64,000 nucleotides of DNA from Mesorhizobium liriopis. GTDB lineage: Bacteria > Pseudomonadota > Alphaproteobacteria > Rhizobiales > Rhizobiaceae. A program made the translations under genes and the position numbers. Where the stretch lies: positions 372,001 through 436,000 of the forward strand of contig NZ_JAMXQS010000003.1 in NCBI RefSeq assembly GCF_024053505.1, read 5' to 3'. The notes under the pieces were generated by a model. The model was not told the DNA's origin. It did not search any database and was given only the letters and a program-made list of their open reading frames with translations. This document shows positions 42,311 through 52,307 of this stretch, piece by piece. Position 1 is the first letter of the stretch. Each line of letters opens with the position of its first letter.

Positions 42311-43573
42311 ATGCGTAGAACGATCTTGAAGGCGGCAGCGGCCGCTCTTCTGCTGGCACCGATGATCGGGGCGGCGCAGGCGCAGGAAGTTAAGGAAGTG
42401 CAGATGCTGCACTGGTGGACGTCCGGCGGCGAGGCTGCCGCGCTGAACGTGCTGAAAGAAGACCTTTCCAAGGAAGGCTATGCTTGGAAGGACGTGCCGG
42501 TGGCCGGCGGCGGCGGCGACGCCGCGATGACCGCGCTGAAGGCGATGGTTTCGGCCGGCAACTATCCGACCGCCTCGCAGATGCTGGGCTACTCGGTGCT
42601 CGACTACGCCCAGGAAGGCGTGATGGGCGATCTGACCGAAGCCGCCAAGAAGGAAGGCTGGGACAAGGCCGTTCCCGCCGCTCTCCAGAAATTCGCGGTC
42701 TATGACGGCAAGTGGGTCGCCGCCCCCGTCAACGTGCACTCCGTCAACTGGCTGTGGATCAGCAAGCCGGTGCTCGACAAGATCGGCGGCACCGAGCCCA
42801 AGACCATGGACGAACTCTTCGCGCTGCTCGACAAGGCCAAGACCGCAGGCGTGATCCCGTTGGCGCTGGGTGGCCAGAACTGGCAGGAAGCGACCATGTT
42901 CGATTCCGTGGTGCTGTCCACCGGCGGGCCCGAATTCTACAAGAAGGCGATGAACGACCTCGACATGGAGTCGCTCAAGTCGGACACGATGAAGAAGTCG
43001 TTCGACAACCTCGCCAAGCTCGTCACCTATGTGGATCCGAACTTCTCGGGCCGCGACTGGAACCTCGCCACCGCGATGGTGATCAAGGGCGACGCGCTCA
43101 TGCAGGTGATGGGCGACTGGGCCAAGGGCGAGTTCGTCGCGGCCAAGAAGACGGCCGGCACCGATTTCGTGTGCCCGCGCTTCCCCGGCACGGATGGCTC
43201 GGTGATCTACAACTCCGACATGTTCGGCATGTTCAACGTGCCCGAAGACCGCAAGGCGGCGCAGGTCGCGCTTGCGACGGCAACGCTGTCCAAGAGCTTC
43301 CAGTCGGCCTTCAACGTGGTCAAGGGCTCGGTGCCGGCGCGCACCGACGTGCCGGACACCGACTTCGACGCCTGCGGCAAGAAGGGCATCGCGGACTTGA
43401 AGAGCGCCGACAGCGGCGGCACGCTGTTCGGGTCGCTCGCGCAGGGCTACGGCGCCCCGCCAGCCATCGCCAATGCCTACAAGGACGTGGTGTCCAAATT
43501 CGTGCACGGCCAGATCACCAGCTCGGAGGATGCGGTGACGCAGCTGGTCCAGGCGATCGAGGACGCGCAGTAA
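42311..43573 (+). CDS. Sugar ABC transporter substrate-binding protein (glucose/mannose-type CUT1)
   Basis: The 420-residue protein has a signal peptide ending AAQAQE (about residue 25) and the opening [20 protein letters not shown], shared with GtsA-like glucose/mannose binding proteins. I place the start at the ATG at 42311, after GGGAGGATGGGA; earlier in-frame codons back to 42155 encode no plausible leader. A gap of 134 bases separates it from the aldehyde dehydrogenase, and a strong hairpin follows it. It may be transcribed both from the LacI promoter and locally. Confidence 0.92.
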   Translation: MRRTILKAAAAALLLAPMIGAAQAQEVKEVQMLHWWTSGGEAAALNVLKEDLSKEGYAWKDVPVAGGGGDAAMTALKAMVSAGNYPTASQMLGYSVLDYAQEGVMGDLTEAAKKEGWDKAVPAALQKFAVYDGKWVAAPVNVHSVNWLWISKPVLDKIGGTEPKTMDELFALLDKAKTAGVIPLALGGQNWQEATMFDSVVLSTGGPEFYKKAMNDLDMESLKSDTMKKSFDNLAKLVTYVDPNFSGRDWNLATAMVIKGDALMQVMGDWAKGEFVAAKKTAGTDFVCPRFPGTDGSVIYNSDMFGMFNVPEDRKAAQVALATATLSKSFQSAFNVVKGSVPARTDVPDTDFDACGKKGIADLKSADSGGTLFGSLAQGYGAPPAIANAYKDVVSKFVHGQITSSEDAVTQLVQAIEDAQ

Positions 43574-43593
43574 GAACGCCGCACTGACGAGAG

Positions 43594-43627
43594 GGGAGCC
43601 GGGCGCGAATGATATAGCCCGGTTCCC
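43594..43627 (+). other. Intercistronic stem-loop after the binding-protein gene
   Basis: GGGAGCCGGGC (43594-43604) pairs with GCCCGGTTCCC (43617-43627) in an 11-base stem with one G-U pair and a 12-base loop. No T-run follows. It is the third hairpin in this window placed right after a binding-protein gene and before its permease. Confidence 0.55.
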
Positions 43628-43687
43628 ACACCCCGGCTGCCGTCGCAGCCCGGTCGCGCCAGGGAGAGGCGCGCGAGGGAGAGAGCC

Positions 43688-44647
43688 ATGAGTTCAGTTG
43701 CAACCACGCGGCCCGTTCTGACGGCCGAACGCGACGAGGGCATCCGGCCCACCGTCCGCTCGCGCCTGCAGGAGGCCTTGCCCAAGATCGTGCTGGCGCC
43801 GAGCTTCGCGGCCATCGTGGTCTTCGTTTACGGCTTCATCCTCTGGACGGCCTATCTGTCCTTCACCACGTCCAAGGCCTTCCCCTCGACCAATTGGGAC
43901 GGCTTGCGTTCCTATGAGAAGCTGTGGCGCTGGACCTTCGAAAGCAGCCCGCCCTCCTCCTGGTACACCTCGATCACCAATATGGGGATTTTCGGTTTCC
44001 TCTACGTTTTCTTCTGCCTCGCCATCGGGCTGGGGCTGGCCATCCTGCTCGACCAGAAGATCCGCGGCGAAGGCGTGCTTCGCCCGATCTATCTCTATCC
44101 CATGGCGCTGTCCTTCATCGTCACGGGCGTCGCATGGAAGTGGTTCCTCGACCCGGGACTCGGGCTCGAGCAGACCCTGCACAATCTCGGCTGGACGTCC
44201 TTCCATTTCGACTGGATCAAGAACAAGGACTTCGTGATCTACACGGTCGTCATCGCCGGCGTGTGGCAGGCGTCGGGCTTCGTGATGGCGATGTTCCTGG
44301 CAGGCCTGCGCGGCATCGACGGCGAGATCATGAAGGCGGCGCAGATCGATGGTGCCTCGCCGCTCCAACTTTACCGCCGGATCATCATTCCGCTCCTGCG
44401 CCCCGTCTTCCTCTCGGCCTTCATCGTGCTCGCCCATATGGCGATCAAGTCCTACGACCTCGTGGTGGCGCTGACCTCCGGCGGGCCTGGCGGCTCGGCC
44501 TGGCTGCCGTCCAACTTCATGTACGAATACACCTTCAAGCGGAACCAGATGGCCGTCGGTTCGGCCTCGGCCATCATCATGCTGATGGGCATCTCCGCGA
44601 TCATCGTGCCTTACCTCTATTCTGAACTCAGGGAGAAGAGCCGGTGA
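43688..44647 (+). CDS. Sugar ABC transporter permease (MalF/UgpA type)
   Basis: A 319-residue permease with a long N-terminal segment, a first helix near 37-58 (SFAAIVVFVYGFILWTAYLS), five more helices, and the EAA loop GEIMKAAQIDGASPLQLYRRIIIP. GGGAGAG precedes the start. It overlaps the partner permease by four bases (GTGA). It matches GtsB-like permeases of glucose/mannose importers. Confidence 0.92.
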   Translation: MSSVATTRPVLTAERDEGIRPTVRSRLQEALPKIVLAPSFAAIVVFVYGFILWTAYLSFTTSKAFPSTNWDGLRSYEKLWRWTFESSPPSSWYTSITNMGIFGFLYVFFCLAIGLGLAILLDQKIRGEGVLRPIYLYPMALSFIVTGVAWKWFLDPGLGLEQTLHNLGWTSFHFDWIKNKDFVIYTVVIAGVWQASGFVMAMFLAGLRGIDGEIMKAAQIDGASPLQLYRRIIIPLLRPVFLSAFIVLAHMAIKSYDLVVALTSGGPGGSAWLPSNFMYEYTFKRNQMAVGSASAIIMLMGISAIIVPYLYSELREKSR

Positions 44648-45612
44648 CCGCCCTCCCCTTCGATTCACCCGAAACCCCGCACGCCCACGACATGGGGCAA
44701 GACACGGGACGCGGCTGGCGCATCACCAACCGCATCGTGATCTACGGTCTGCTCGTGCTTTTCGCCGTGCTCTACCTGATGCCGCTTTTCGTGATGCTGG
44801 TGACCTCGTTCAAGACGATGGACGAGATTCAGGGCGGCAACATGCTGGCCCTGCCGCAATCGCCCACCTTGGAACCCTGGGCCAAGGCATGGGGCGAGAC
44901 CTGTGTCGGCCTGACCTGCGCAGGGATCAAGGGCTATTTCTGGAACTCGCTCAAGATGGTGGTTCCGGCCGTCCTGATCTCGACGCTGCTGGGTGCCCTG
45001 AACGGCTATGTGCTCACCAAGTGGCGGTTTCGCGGGCACAATCTCGTTTTCGGGCTGATGCTGTTCGCCTGCTTCATCCCGTTCCAATCGGTGCTCCTGC
45101 CGATGGCGACGATCCTGGGCTCGATCGGCCGCTTCGGTGTGACCCTCCAGAACGCGTTCGGCACCTCCCTGGGCCTGGGCAACCCGACGGTGAACCTCGT
45201 CTTCGTGCATGTGGTCTATGGCCTAGGCTTCACCACGCTGTTCTTCCGCAACTATTACGAGGCGTTCCCGTCCGAGCTCGTGAAAGCCGCTCAGATCGAC
45301 GGCGCATCCTTCTTCCAGATCTTCCGGCGCATCATGCTGCCGAACTCACTGCCAATCTTCGTGGTGACCGTGATCTACCAGTTCACCAATATCTGGAACG
45401 ACTTCCTGTTCGCCTCGGCCTATGCCGGCACCGGCGAGTCCATGCCGATGACCGTGGCGCTCAACAACGTCGTCAACACCTCGACCGGCGTGGTCGAATA
45501 CAATGTCAACATGGCGGCGGCGATGATCGCCGCGCTTCCCACCCTCCTCGTCTATGTCGTCGCCGGCCGCTACTTCGTGCGCGGCCTGATGGCCGGCGCC
45601 GTCAAGGGATAG
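44644..45612 (+). CDS. Sugar ABC transporter permease (MalG/UgpE type)
   Basis: A 322-residue permease beginning at a GTG (44644) that overlaps the previous stop. It has a first helix near 31-55 (IVIYGLLVLFAVLYLMPLFV), the EAA loop ELVKAAQIDGASFFQIFRRI, and the standard tail VRGLMAGAVKG. A periplasmic insert with two cysteines (GETCVGLTCAGIKG) is typical of the glucose-type subgroup. The ATPase follows five bases on. Confidence 0.92.
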   Translation: MTALPFDSPETPHAHDMGQDTGRGWRITNRIVIYGLLVLFAVLYLMPLFVMLVTSFKTMDEIQGGNMLALPQSPTLEPWAKAWGETCVGLTCAGIKGYFWNSLKMVVPAVLISTLLGALNGYVLTKWRFRGHNLVFGLMLFACFIPFQSVLLPMATILGSIGRFGVTLQNAFGTSLGLGNPTVNLVFVHVVYGLGFTTLFFRNYYEAFPSELVKAAQIDGASFFQIFRRIMLPNSLPIFVVTVIYQFTNIWNDFLFASAYAGTGESMPMTVALNNVVNTSTGVVEYNVNMAAAMIAALPTLLVYVVAGRYFVRGLMAGAVKG

Positions 45613-45617
45613 ATCCG

Positions 45618-46736
45618 ATGGCCTTTCTCGAAATCGACCGCCTCAGCAAGACATTCGGCAATGTCCGCATTCTCAAGGAAATCAACCTCGAGATCGAGAA
45701 GGGCGGATTTCTGGTGCTGGTGGGCCCATCGGGCTGCGGCAAGAGCACGCTGCTCAACTGCATCGCGGGACTGGAGCCGATCACGTCGGGCGAGATCCGC
45801 ATCAACGGGCGCAATGTGGCAGGCCTGCACCCGTCCAAGCGCGACATCGCGATGGTGTTCCAGTCCTATGCGCTCTACCCGAACATGACGGTGGCCGGAA
45901 ACATCGCGTTTGGCATGGAGATCCGCGGCGTGCCCAAGCTCGAACGCGACAAGGCTATCGCCCGCGTCGCCGAAACGCTGCAGATCGGCCACCTGCTCGA
46001 CCGCAAGCCCTCTCAGCTTTCGGGCGGCCAGCGCCAGCGCGTGGCGATGGGCCGGGCGCTGGTGCGCGACCCGCAGGTGTTCCTCTTCGACGAACCGCTG
46101 TCCAATCTCGACGCCAAGCTGCGCGTGGACATGCGCACCGAGATCAAGCGGCTACACCACCGCGTGAAGACCACCATCGTCTATGTCACCCATGACCAGA
46201 TCGAGGCGATGACGCTCGCGACCAAGATCGCGGTTCTGCGCGACGGCGTGCTCCAGCAGTTCGGCACGCCGGCTGAGATCTACAACAACCCCGCCAACAT
46301 GTTCGTGGCCGACTTCATGGGCTCGCCCGCGATGAACCTGCTCGCGGCATCCGTGGAAGGCGGTTCGGAGGGGGACGTCCGCGTTTCCATCGACCGCCCC
46401 AATGCTCCCCCCTTGAGCCTGCCCGTCAATGGCGTGGGCGAGGCGCTCCGCCCCTTTGCCGGCCGCAACGTGGTGTTCGGCATCCGTCCCGAAGCGCTGA
46501 CCGACCCGGATGGCGCGGACCGCAACGCCCATTCGGTGGTGGAAGGCGATTGCCTGATCGACGTGGTGGAGCCGGCCGGCTCCGACACCTTCGCGGTGAC
46601 GCGGCTCGGCGGCAAGGAAGTGGTCGCGCGCCTGCGCGCGGACGCCCGCCTCCAGCCGGGCCAGACGGCGCGGCTTGCCTTCAATCTCGACAAGGCGGTG
46701 TTCTTCGATCCGTCCGACCAGAGCCGGATCGCGTGA
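45618..46736 (+). CDS. Sugar ABC transporter ATP-binding protein (UgpC type)
   Basis: The 372-residue ATPase has Walker [10 protein letters not shown] at 36-44, [10 protein letters not shown], the signature LSGGQRQ from 134 and Walker [12 protein letters not shown], then a C-terminal regulatory OB-like domain (GIRPEALTDPDGAD). The start is the ATG at 45618, five bases after the permease stop. A much longer open frame upstream only reads across the permease gene. It completes the transporter of this locus. Confidence 0.93.
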   Translation: MAFLEIDRLSKTFGNVRILKEINLEIEKGGFLVLVGPSGCGKSTLLNCIAGLEPITSGEIRINGRNVAGLHPSKRDIAMVFQSYALYPNMTVAGNIAFGMEIRGVPKLERDKAIARVAETLQIGHLLDRKPSQLSGGQRQRVAMGRALVRDPQVFLFDEPLSNLDAKLRVDMRTEIKRLHHRVKTTIVYVTHDQIEAMTLATKIAVLRDGVLQQFGTPAEIYNNPANMFVADFMGSPAMNLLAASVEGGSEGDVRVSIDRPNAPPLSLPVNGVGEALRPFAGRNVVFGIRPEALTDPDGADRNAHSVVEGDCLIDVVEPAGSDTFAVTRLGGKEVVARLRADARLQPGQTARLAFNLDKAVFFDPSDQSRIA

Positions 46737-46761
46737 GATCGACGTTTCAGCTGACAGTGCG

Positions 46762-48255
46762 ATGACCCAGCCCGACATCGTCATCATCGGTTCCGGCATT
46801 GGCGGGGCGACGATCGCCTCGGGCCTGGCCCCCACCGGTGCGAATATCCTCATCCTCGAAGCCGGTGAGCGCCTCGCTGACAGGCCGGAGAACCGCGACC
46901 AGCGCGCGATCTTCCAGCGCGGGCATTTCCGGCCCAAGGAGAACTGGTTCGAGGCCGATGGCAGGCCGTTCAATCCCGGCAATTACATCAATGTCGGCGG
47001 CAACTCGAAATTCTATGGCGCCGTGCTGACGCGCTACCGCGCGGAGGATTTCGAAGAGCTGCGCCACGGAGAAGGCGTCTCGCCCGCCTGGCCGTTTCCC
47101 TATGGCGAACTTGAGTCCTGGTACGGCAAGGCCGAACAGCTGTTTCAGGTGCGGGGAAGCCTCGGCGAGGACCCGACCGAACCGCCGCATTCGACGCCAT
47201 ACGCGCATCCGCCCGTGCCCGACGAGCGGCCCATCGCCGACCTGCGCGTAAGGCTCAAGCGGCAGGGCCTGCATCCCTATTCGCTGCCGCTCGGCGTCGA
47301 TATCGAGCGCTGGCTCGCCAAGGGCCAGACGCCGTGGGACGCGCATCCCAACAGCGACGACGGCAAGATGGATGCGGAAACGACGGCCCTTGCCGAGGCG
47401 CTGAGATATCCGAATGTTCGTTTGCGCACCGGTGCGCGCGTCTCGAAACTGGAAGCCTCGGCGGACGGCGCGCGCATCGAGGCCGTCCACATCGGCAACG
47501 AGGTTCTGAAGCCCGGGCTGGTCGTGCTTTCGGCGGGTGCCGTGCAATCGGCCGTCCTGCTGCTTCGCTCAAAGGATGAGAAGCATCCGAACGGCTTGGC
47601 GAACGCGTCCGATCAGGTCGGGCGCAATTTCATGAACCACAACCTGACGGCGGTGATCGGCTGGAGCCCGCGCTTCCGGAACGACTCCGTTTACCAGAAG
47701 ACCTTCGGCCTCAACGACTTCTACCTGACGGATGGCGCAGGCGGTGCCCCGCTCGGCAATGTGCAACTGCTCGGGCGCGTGTCCGGCCGGATCATGAAGG
47801 GCGATCTCAAGCGCCTGCCCGAATGGCTGCTCGACCGCGTGTCGCGCAACAGCGTCGATTTCCTTGCGATGAGCGAGGACGTGCCGACGCCAGACAGTCG
47901 CGTGACGGTGGATGGCGAGCGCATCGTCCTGCACTGGAAGCGTACCAATTGGGCGGCGCATCAGCGACTCGTCGGCACGCTGAAGGGCGTGTTGAAGGGT
48001 GCGGGCTTTCCGCTTGTGGTGTCGCATGTGTTCGACAAGCGCACGCCTTCGCACCAGTGCGGCACGGTGCGGATGGGGCTCGACCCTCGTCACGCACCGC
48101 TCGATCCGTTCTGCCGGACATGGCAGCATCGCAATCTCTTCGTGGTCGATGCCGGGTTCCTACCCTCGTCGGCTGCCGTCAATCCGGCGCTGACGGTGGC
48201 GGCCCAAGCGCTACGCGTGGCCGATCAAATCGCCACGCAGGATCTGCGCGCATGA
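46762..48255 (+). CDS. GMC-family FAD oxidoreductase
   Basis: A 497-residue flavoprotein with the FAD-binding GSGIGGATIA (from residue 10), a second GMC block (NYINVGGNSKFYGAVLTRYR), a catalytic histidine region SHQCGTVRMG, and the C-terminal SAAVNPALTVAAQALR. Members oxidise alcohol groups of sugars, polyols or choline. Relatives of this compact type include 3-keto-forming sugar dehydrogenases, so with the Gfo/Idh enzyme it may start substrate oxidation. I use the ATG at 46762; the longer frame overlaps the ATPase gene. The SDR gene overlaps its stop by four bases. Confidence 0.85.
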   Translation: MTQPDIVIIGSGIGGATIASGLAPTGANILILEAGERLADRPENRDQRAIFQRGHFRPKENWFEADGRPFNPGNYINVGGNSKFYGAVLTRYRAEDFEELRHGEGVSPAWPFPYGELESWYGKAEQLFQVRGSLGEDPTEPPHSTPYAHPPVPDERPIADLRVRLKRQGLHPYSLPLGVDIERWLAKGQTPWDAHPNSDDGKMDAETTALAEALRYPNVRLRTGARVSKLEASADGARIEAVHIGNEVLKPGLVVLSAGAVQSAVLLLRSKDEKHPNGLANASDQVGRNFMNHNLTAVIGWSPRFRNDSVYQKTFGLNDFYLTDGAGGAPLGNVQLLGRVSGRIMKGDLKRLPEWLLDRVSRNSVDFLAMSEDVPTPDSRVTVDGERIVLHWKRTNWAAHQRLVGTLKGVLKGAGFPLVVSHVFDKRTPSHQCGTVRMGLDPRHAPLDPFCRTWQHRNLFVVDAGFLPSSAAVNPALTVAAQALRVADQIATQDLRA

Positions 48256-49016
48256 GTTCGCGGCCCGTCGCCATCGTGTCCGGCGCGCGGCGCGGCATCG
48301 GTTTGGGCATTGCCAAGGCGCTGGCCGCTGAAGGCTTCGATCTGGCGATCGTGGACCGGGAGCCGGAAGCGGATGACGCTGTTCTGGCGATCGAGACGCA
48401 TGGTGCCTCAGCTTTTTATGTCCCCTTCGACCTCGCCGCGATTTCCAGCCATTTGGCCGCTGTCGATGCCGTGGCGGCTCGCTTCGGCCGCATCGATTGC
48501 CTCGTGAACAATGCGGGCATCGGTGCCGTGGTGCGCGGCGACTTCCTCGCGCTGACCCCTTTGAACTTCGACCACGTGCTCGGCGTGAACCTGCGCGGCA
48601 CGGTGTTCTTCACGCAGGCCGTGCTGACGAGGATGCTTTCGAGCACCGGATCGGAGCATCCTCGCTCCGTCATCAACATCACCTCCGTTTCCGCCGCGAT
48701 GGCCTCGCCCGACCGGCTCGACTACTGCATGTCGAAAGCCGCCCTTTCCGCCTTCGGCCAGGGCCTCGCGCTGCGGCTCGCGCCGGAGAAGATCGGCGTG
48801 TTCGAAGTGCGTCCCGGCATCATCCGAACCGACATGACCGCAGGCGTCTCCGAGAAATACGACCGCCTGATCGGCGGCGGGCTCGTGCCGGCGGGGCGCT
48901 GGGGCGAGGCGAGCGATATCGGTGCGGTGGTGGCAAGCCTTGCGCGCGGCGGCTTTTCATTCGCGACCGGCAGCGTGATCCAGGCTGACGGCGGCCTTTC
49001 CATCGCCCGACTTTGA
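48252..49016 (+). CDS. Short-chain dehydrogenase/reductase
   Basis: A 254-residue classical SDR: cofactor motif SGARRGIGLGIA, an aspartate after strand 2 (VDREPEADD) that favours NAD(H), NNAGIG, catalytic S in NITSVSAAMAS, and Y-x-x-x-K in YCMSK, followed by VRPGIIRTDM. It ends with the usual GSVIQADGG. It starts at the ATG inside the overlap with the GMC gene. Its role is probably reversible oxidation of an alcohol intermediate in the locus. Confidence 0.9.
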   Translation: MSSRPVAIVSGARRGIGLGIAKALAAEGFDLAIVDREPEADDAVLAIETHGASAFYVPFDLAAISSHLAAVDAVAARFGRIDCLVNNAGIGAVVRGDFLALTPLNFDHVLGVNLRGTVFFTQAVLTRMLSSTGSEHPRSVINITSVSAAMASPDRLDYCMSKAALSAFGQGLALRLAPEKIGVFEVRPGIIRTDMTAGVSEKYDRLIGGGLVPAGRWGEASDIGAVVASLARGGFSFATGSVIQADGGLSIARL

Positions 49017-49024
49017 GACGACCC

Positions 49025-50689
49025 ATGACGACCAAAGCCTACGACTATATCATCACGGGGGCCGGCCCCGCGGGCTGCGTTCTGGCCAACCGCTTGAGCG
49101 AAGACCCGAGCACCACTGTGCTGCTTCTGGAAGCCGGCGGGTCGGACTGGAACCCGCTCTTCCACATGCCGGCCGGCTTCGCCAAGATGACCAAGGGCGT
49201 GGCAAGCTGGGGCTGGGAAACCGTGCCGCAGCAGCACCTCAAGAACCGCGTCCTGCGCTACACCCAGGCCAAGGTCGTCGGCGGCGGCTCGTCGATCAAC
49301 GCGCAGCTCTATACGCGCGGCAACAAGGCCGATTACGATATCTGGGCGTCAGAGGACGGCTGCACCGGTTGGAGCTATCGCGAGGTCCTGCCCTACTTCA
49401 AGCGTGCCGAAGACAACCAGCGCTTTGCCGACGACTATCATGCCTATGGCGGGCCGCTCGGTGTTTCGATGCCGGTCTCGGCGCTGCCGATCTGCGACGC
49501 CTATATCCAGGCCGGCGAGGAACTGGGCATTCCCTATAACCCGGACTTCAACGGGCGCCAGCAGGCGGGCTTGGGCTTCTACCAGCTGACGCAACGCGAC
49601 CGCCGCCGCTCCTCGGCTTCCATGGCCTATCTGAAACCCATCCGCGACCGAAAGAACCTGACGGTGCGGCTCGGCGCGCGGGTGGCGCGGGTGGTGCTGG
49701 AAGGGCGCCGCGCGGTGGGCGTGGAGCTCGCCACGCAGTCAGGCGTCGAGACGGTGCGGGCGGGCCGAGAGGTGATCGTTTCGTCGGGCGCCATCGGATC
49801 GCCCAAGCTGCTGATGCAGTCGGGCATCGGCCCGGCCGATCACTTGCGCAGCGTCGGCATCGACGTGCGCCACGACCTTTCCGGCGTCGGCAGCAACCTG
49901 CAGGACCATCTCGATCTCTTCGTGATCTCGGAATGCAAGGGCGATTTCACCTATGACGGCGTCGCCAAGCCGCATCGCACGGTCTGGGCGGGCCTCCAAT
50001 ATCTGCTGTTTCGTTCGGGCCCCGTCGCTTCCTCGCTCTTCGAGACGGGCGGCTTCTGGTATGCCGATCCGGACGCGCGCTCGCCCGACATCCAGTTCCA
50101 TCTGGGCTTGGGTTCGGGCATCGAGGCGGGCGTCGAAAAGCTAAAGAATGCAGGTGTCACGCTGAACTCGGCCTATCTCCATCCGCGCTCGCGCGGGACG
50201 GTGCGGCTCTCGTCGGGCGATCCCGCGGCCGCACCGCTAATCGACCCGAATTATTTCGCAGACAGCCACGATCGGGCCATGTCGCTCGAAGGCTTGCGTC
50301 TCGCGCGCGAGATCATGCGCCAGCCTGCGCTCGAACGCTTCGTGCTGGCCGAGCGGCTGCCGGGGCCCAGCGTGCAGAGCGAAAGCGAATTGTTCGACTA
50401 TGCCTGCGCCAACGCCAAGACCGATCACCATCCGGTCGGAACGTGCAAGATGGGAACCGGCGAAGACGCGGTGGTCGATCTGGAACTCAAGGTGCGCGGG
50501 CTCGAGGGCTTGCGCGTTTGCGATTCCTCGATCCTGCCGCGCGTGCCATCCTGCAACACCAACGCGCCGACGATCATGGCGGGCGAAAAGGGAGCAGACA
50601 TCATTCGCGGTCTGCCGCCTTTGCCGCCTGCGATCTTCGCGCATGAACGCAACGATACGCGCCCTCGCGCGCGTGCCCATTTGAGCTGA
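49025..50689 (+). CDS. GMC-family oxidoreductase (choline-dehydrogenase-like)
   Basis: This 554-residue flavoprotein has the full GMC layout: YIITGAGPAGCVLANRLSED, the first GMC signature (KVVGGGSSINAQLYTRG), the second (SSGAIGSPKLLMQSGIG), and the catalytic end HHPVGTCKMG with CNTNAPTIMAGEKGADII. Closest general type is BetA/alcohol dehydrogenases, which oxidise primary alcohols to aldehydes. The flanking aldehyde dehydrogenases suit that. I chose the ATG at 49025 over a TTG at 49013 overlapping the SDR stop. Confidence 0.9.
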   Translation: MTTKAYDYIITGAGPAGCVLANRLSEDPSTTVLLLEAGGSDWNPLFHMPAGFAKMTKGVASWGWETVPQQHLKNRVLRYTQAKVVGGGSSINAQLYTRGNKADYDIWASEDGCTGWSYREVLPYFKRAEDNQRFADDYHAYGGPLGVSMPVSALPICDAYIQAGEELGIPYNPDFNGRQQAGLGFYQLTQRDRRRSSASMAYLKPIRDRKNLTVRLGARVARVVLEGRRAVGVELATQSGVETVRAGREVIVSSGAIGSPKLLMQSGIGPADHLRSVGIDVRHDLSGVGSNLQDHLDLFVISECKGDFTYDGVAKPHRTVWAGLQYLLFRSGPVASSLFETGGFWYADPDARSPDIQFHLGLGSGIEAGVEKLKNAGVTLNSAYLHPRSRGTVRLSSGDPAAAPLIDPNYFADSHDRAMSLEGLRLAREIMRQPALERFVLAERLPGPSVQSESELFDYACANAKTDHHPVGTCKMGTGEDAVVDLELKVRGLEGLRVCDSSILPRVPSCNTNAPTIMAGEKGADIIRGLPPLPPAIFAHERNDTRPRARAHLS

Positions 50690-50692
50690 CCC

Positions 50693-51016
50693 ATGATCCG
50701 CCATTGCGTCTTCATCCGCTTCAATGCGCAAACCACCAAACCCGAGCGCGAGGCAATCTTTGCCGCCGTGCATGCGCTGAAAGGGATCATTCCCGGGATC
50801 GTCGAGATCCGCACTGGCACGAACAACAGTCCCGAAGGCCTCGACAAGGGGTTCAGCGACGGCTTCATCGTGGATTTCGAGAATGCCGCAACACGCGACC
50901 GCTATTTGTCCGACCCCGACCATGCCAAGGTGGGCGCACGCATCGTGGCGGCGGCAGAAGGCGGGCTGGAGGGACTCCTGGTGTTCGATCTCGATTGGCG
51001 CGGCACGTCGGCGTGA
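50693..51016 (+). CDS. Dabb-family (stress-responsive A/B barrel) protein
   Basis: The 107-residue product is a Dabb ferredoxin-like fold: MIRHCVFIRFNAQTT, ALKGIIPGIVEIRTGTNNSPEG, FSDGFIVDFENAATRDRYL, then PDHAKVGARIV. Such dimers appear as small helper enzymes or binding proteins in catabolic operons, with no fixed reaction. It starts 3 bases after the GMC gene and overlaps the kinase start (GTGA), so it is part of the operon. Confidence 0.88.
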   Translation: MIRHCVFIRFNAQTTKPEREAIFAAVHALKGIIPGIVEIRTGTNNSPEGLDKGFSDGFIVDFENAATRDRYLSDPDHAKVGARIVAAAEGGLEGLLVFDLDWRGTSA

Positions 51017-52278
51017 GTTTGGACCCAAGAGCGTTTCTCTGTTCGCTTTTCGAAACGGCGGTCGCAGCGGCCGATCCGCATACGGTGATCGCCCGGCATC
51101 TGCCTGGACGGCCAAAGGGACGCACGGTCGTGGTGGGCGCGGGCAAGGGCGTGGCGCAACTGGCGCAGGCGTTCGAGCAAGCCTGGGATGGGCCGCTGGA
51201 GGGCGTGGTGGTGACCCGATACGGCTACGGCGCGCCTTGCGAGCGAATCGAGGTGCTCGAAGCCGCCCATCCGGTGCCGGACCAAGCAGGCCTGCGCGCC
51301 TCCGAACGGCTGCTCACGGCAGTGTCCGGTTTGACCGCGGACGATCTAGTGGTGGCGCTTGTTTGCGGCGGCGGCTCTGCACTTTTGCCGGCCCCGGCGG
51401 GAACGTTGACGCTCGAAGACGAGATCGCGCTCAACACGGCATTGCTCGCTTCCGGCGCGCCGATCCGGGCGATGAACGTGATCCGCAAGCATGTGTCGCG
51501 CATCAAGGGCGGGCGGCTGGCGGCAGCGGCCCACCCCGCGCGCGTGGTGAGCCTCGTGGTGTCGGACATTCCGGGCGACGAGGCTGCCCTAGTCGCGTCC
51601 GGCCCGACGATCGCGGATGCCGGCACGCGAGAGGATGTGCTCGATGCGGTTCGCCGCTACAGGATCGTGCTGCCCGAAAAGATCATGGCGCATCTGGCCG
51701 ATCCGGCCTGTGCCGCACCTCTGCCCAGTGATCCACGCTTTGCCAACCACAGCCACGCCGTGATCGCCTCCGCACGCGTGTCGCTCGAAGCCGCCGCACG
51801 GCAGGCAGAGGCTCAGGGCATTGCGGCCGTGATCCTGTCGGACGCGATCGAGGGCGAGGCGCGCGAGGTGGCGCGCGTGCATGCGGCACTCGCACGCGAG
51901 GTGGCGACGCGCAACAGCCCGTTCTCCAAACCCGTCGTCATCCTGTCGGGCGGAGAAACCACGGTGACCCTGCGCAACGCCCACGGTCGCGGCGGGCGCA
52001 ACAGCGAGTTCCTGCTTTCGCTGGCGCTCGATATCGATGGCATATCAGGCATTACGGCCATGGCGGCCGATACGGACGGCATCGACGGCTCGGAAGACAA
52101 TGCCGGGGCGTTCTGCGACGGCAACACTGCCTCGCGCATCCGCGCGGCAGGTATCGACCCGGCGGCATGCCTGGCCGACAACGATGCCTGGAGTGCCTTC
52201 GATGCCGCCGATGAGCTGTTCGTGCCAGGGCCCACCAGCACCAATGTCAACGATTTCAGGGGGATCCTGATCGCCTGA
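51013..52278 (+). CDS. Glycerate 2-kinase type (DUF4147/MOFRL family, TtuD-like)
   Basis: A 421-residue protein from the GTG at 51013. The N-terminal domain carries VVGAGKGVAQLAQAFE, VVTRYGYGAP, EAAHPVPDQAGL, LVCGGGSALLPAP and NVIRKHVSRIKGGRLA. The C-terminal MOFRL domain carries VILSGGETTVTLR, GRGGRNSEFLLSLAL and AADTDGIDGSEDNAGAF. Family members phosphorylate glycerate at C2 (or act as hydroxypyruvate/glycerate enzymes of tartrate breakdown). It suggests the sugar pathway ends in glycerate. It is the last gene of the plus-strand run. Confidence 0.9.
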   Translation: MSLDPRAFLCSLFETAVAAADPHTVIARHLPGRPKGRTVVVGAGKGVAQLAQAFEQAWDGPLEGVVVTRYGYGAPCERIEVLEAAHPVPDQAGLRASERLLTAVSGLTADDLVVALVCGGGSALLPAPAGTLTLEDEIALNTALLASGAPIRAMNVIRKHVSRIKGGRLAAAAHPARVVSLVVSDIPGDEAALVASGPTIADAGTREDVLDAVRRYRIVLPEKIMAHLADPACAAPLPSDPRFANHSHAVIASARVSLEAAARQAEAQGIAAVILSDAIEGEAREVARVHAALAREVATRNSPFSKPVVILSGGETTVTLRNAHGRGGRNSEFLLSLALDIDGISGITAMAADTDGIDGSEDNAGAFCDGNTASRIRAAGIDPAACLADNDAWSAFDAADELFVPGPTSTNVNDFRGILIA

Positions 52279-52307
52279 CGGGCGGCCGGCAGGTTGGCTG
52301 TTTTCTG

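Noticed and set aside
52279-52307. Terminator between the glycerate kinase and the convergent aldehyde dehydrogenase
   Set aside because: CCTG/CAGG and GGCCGG pairings exist with TTTT beyond, but the stem has several mismatches and I cannot support it.
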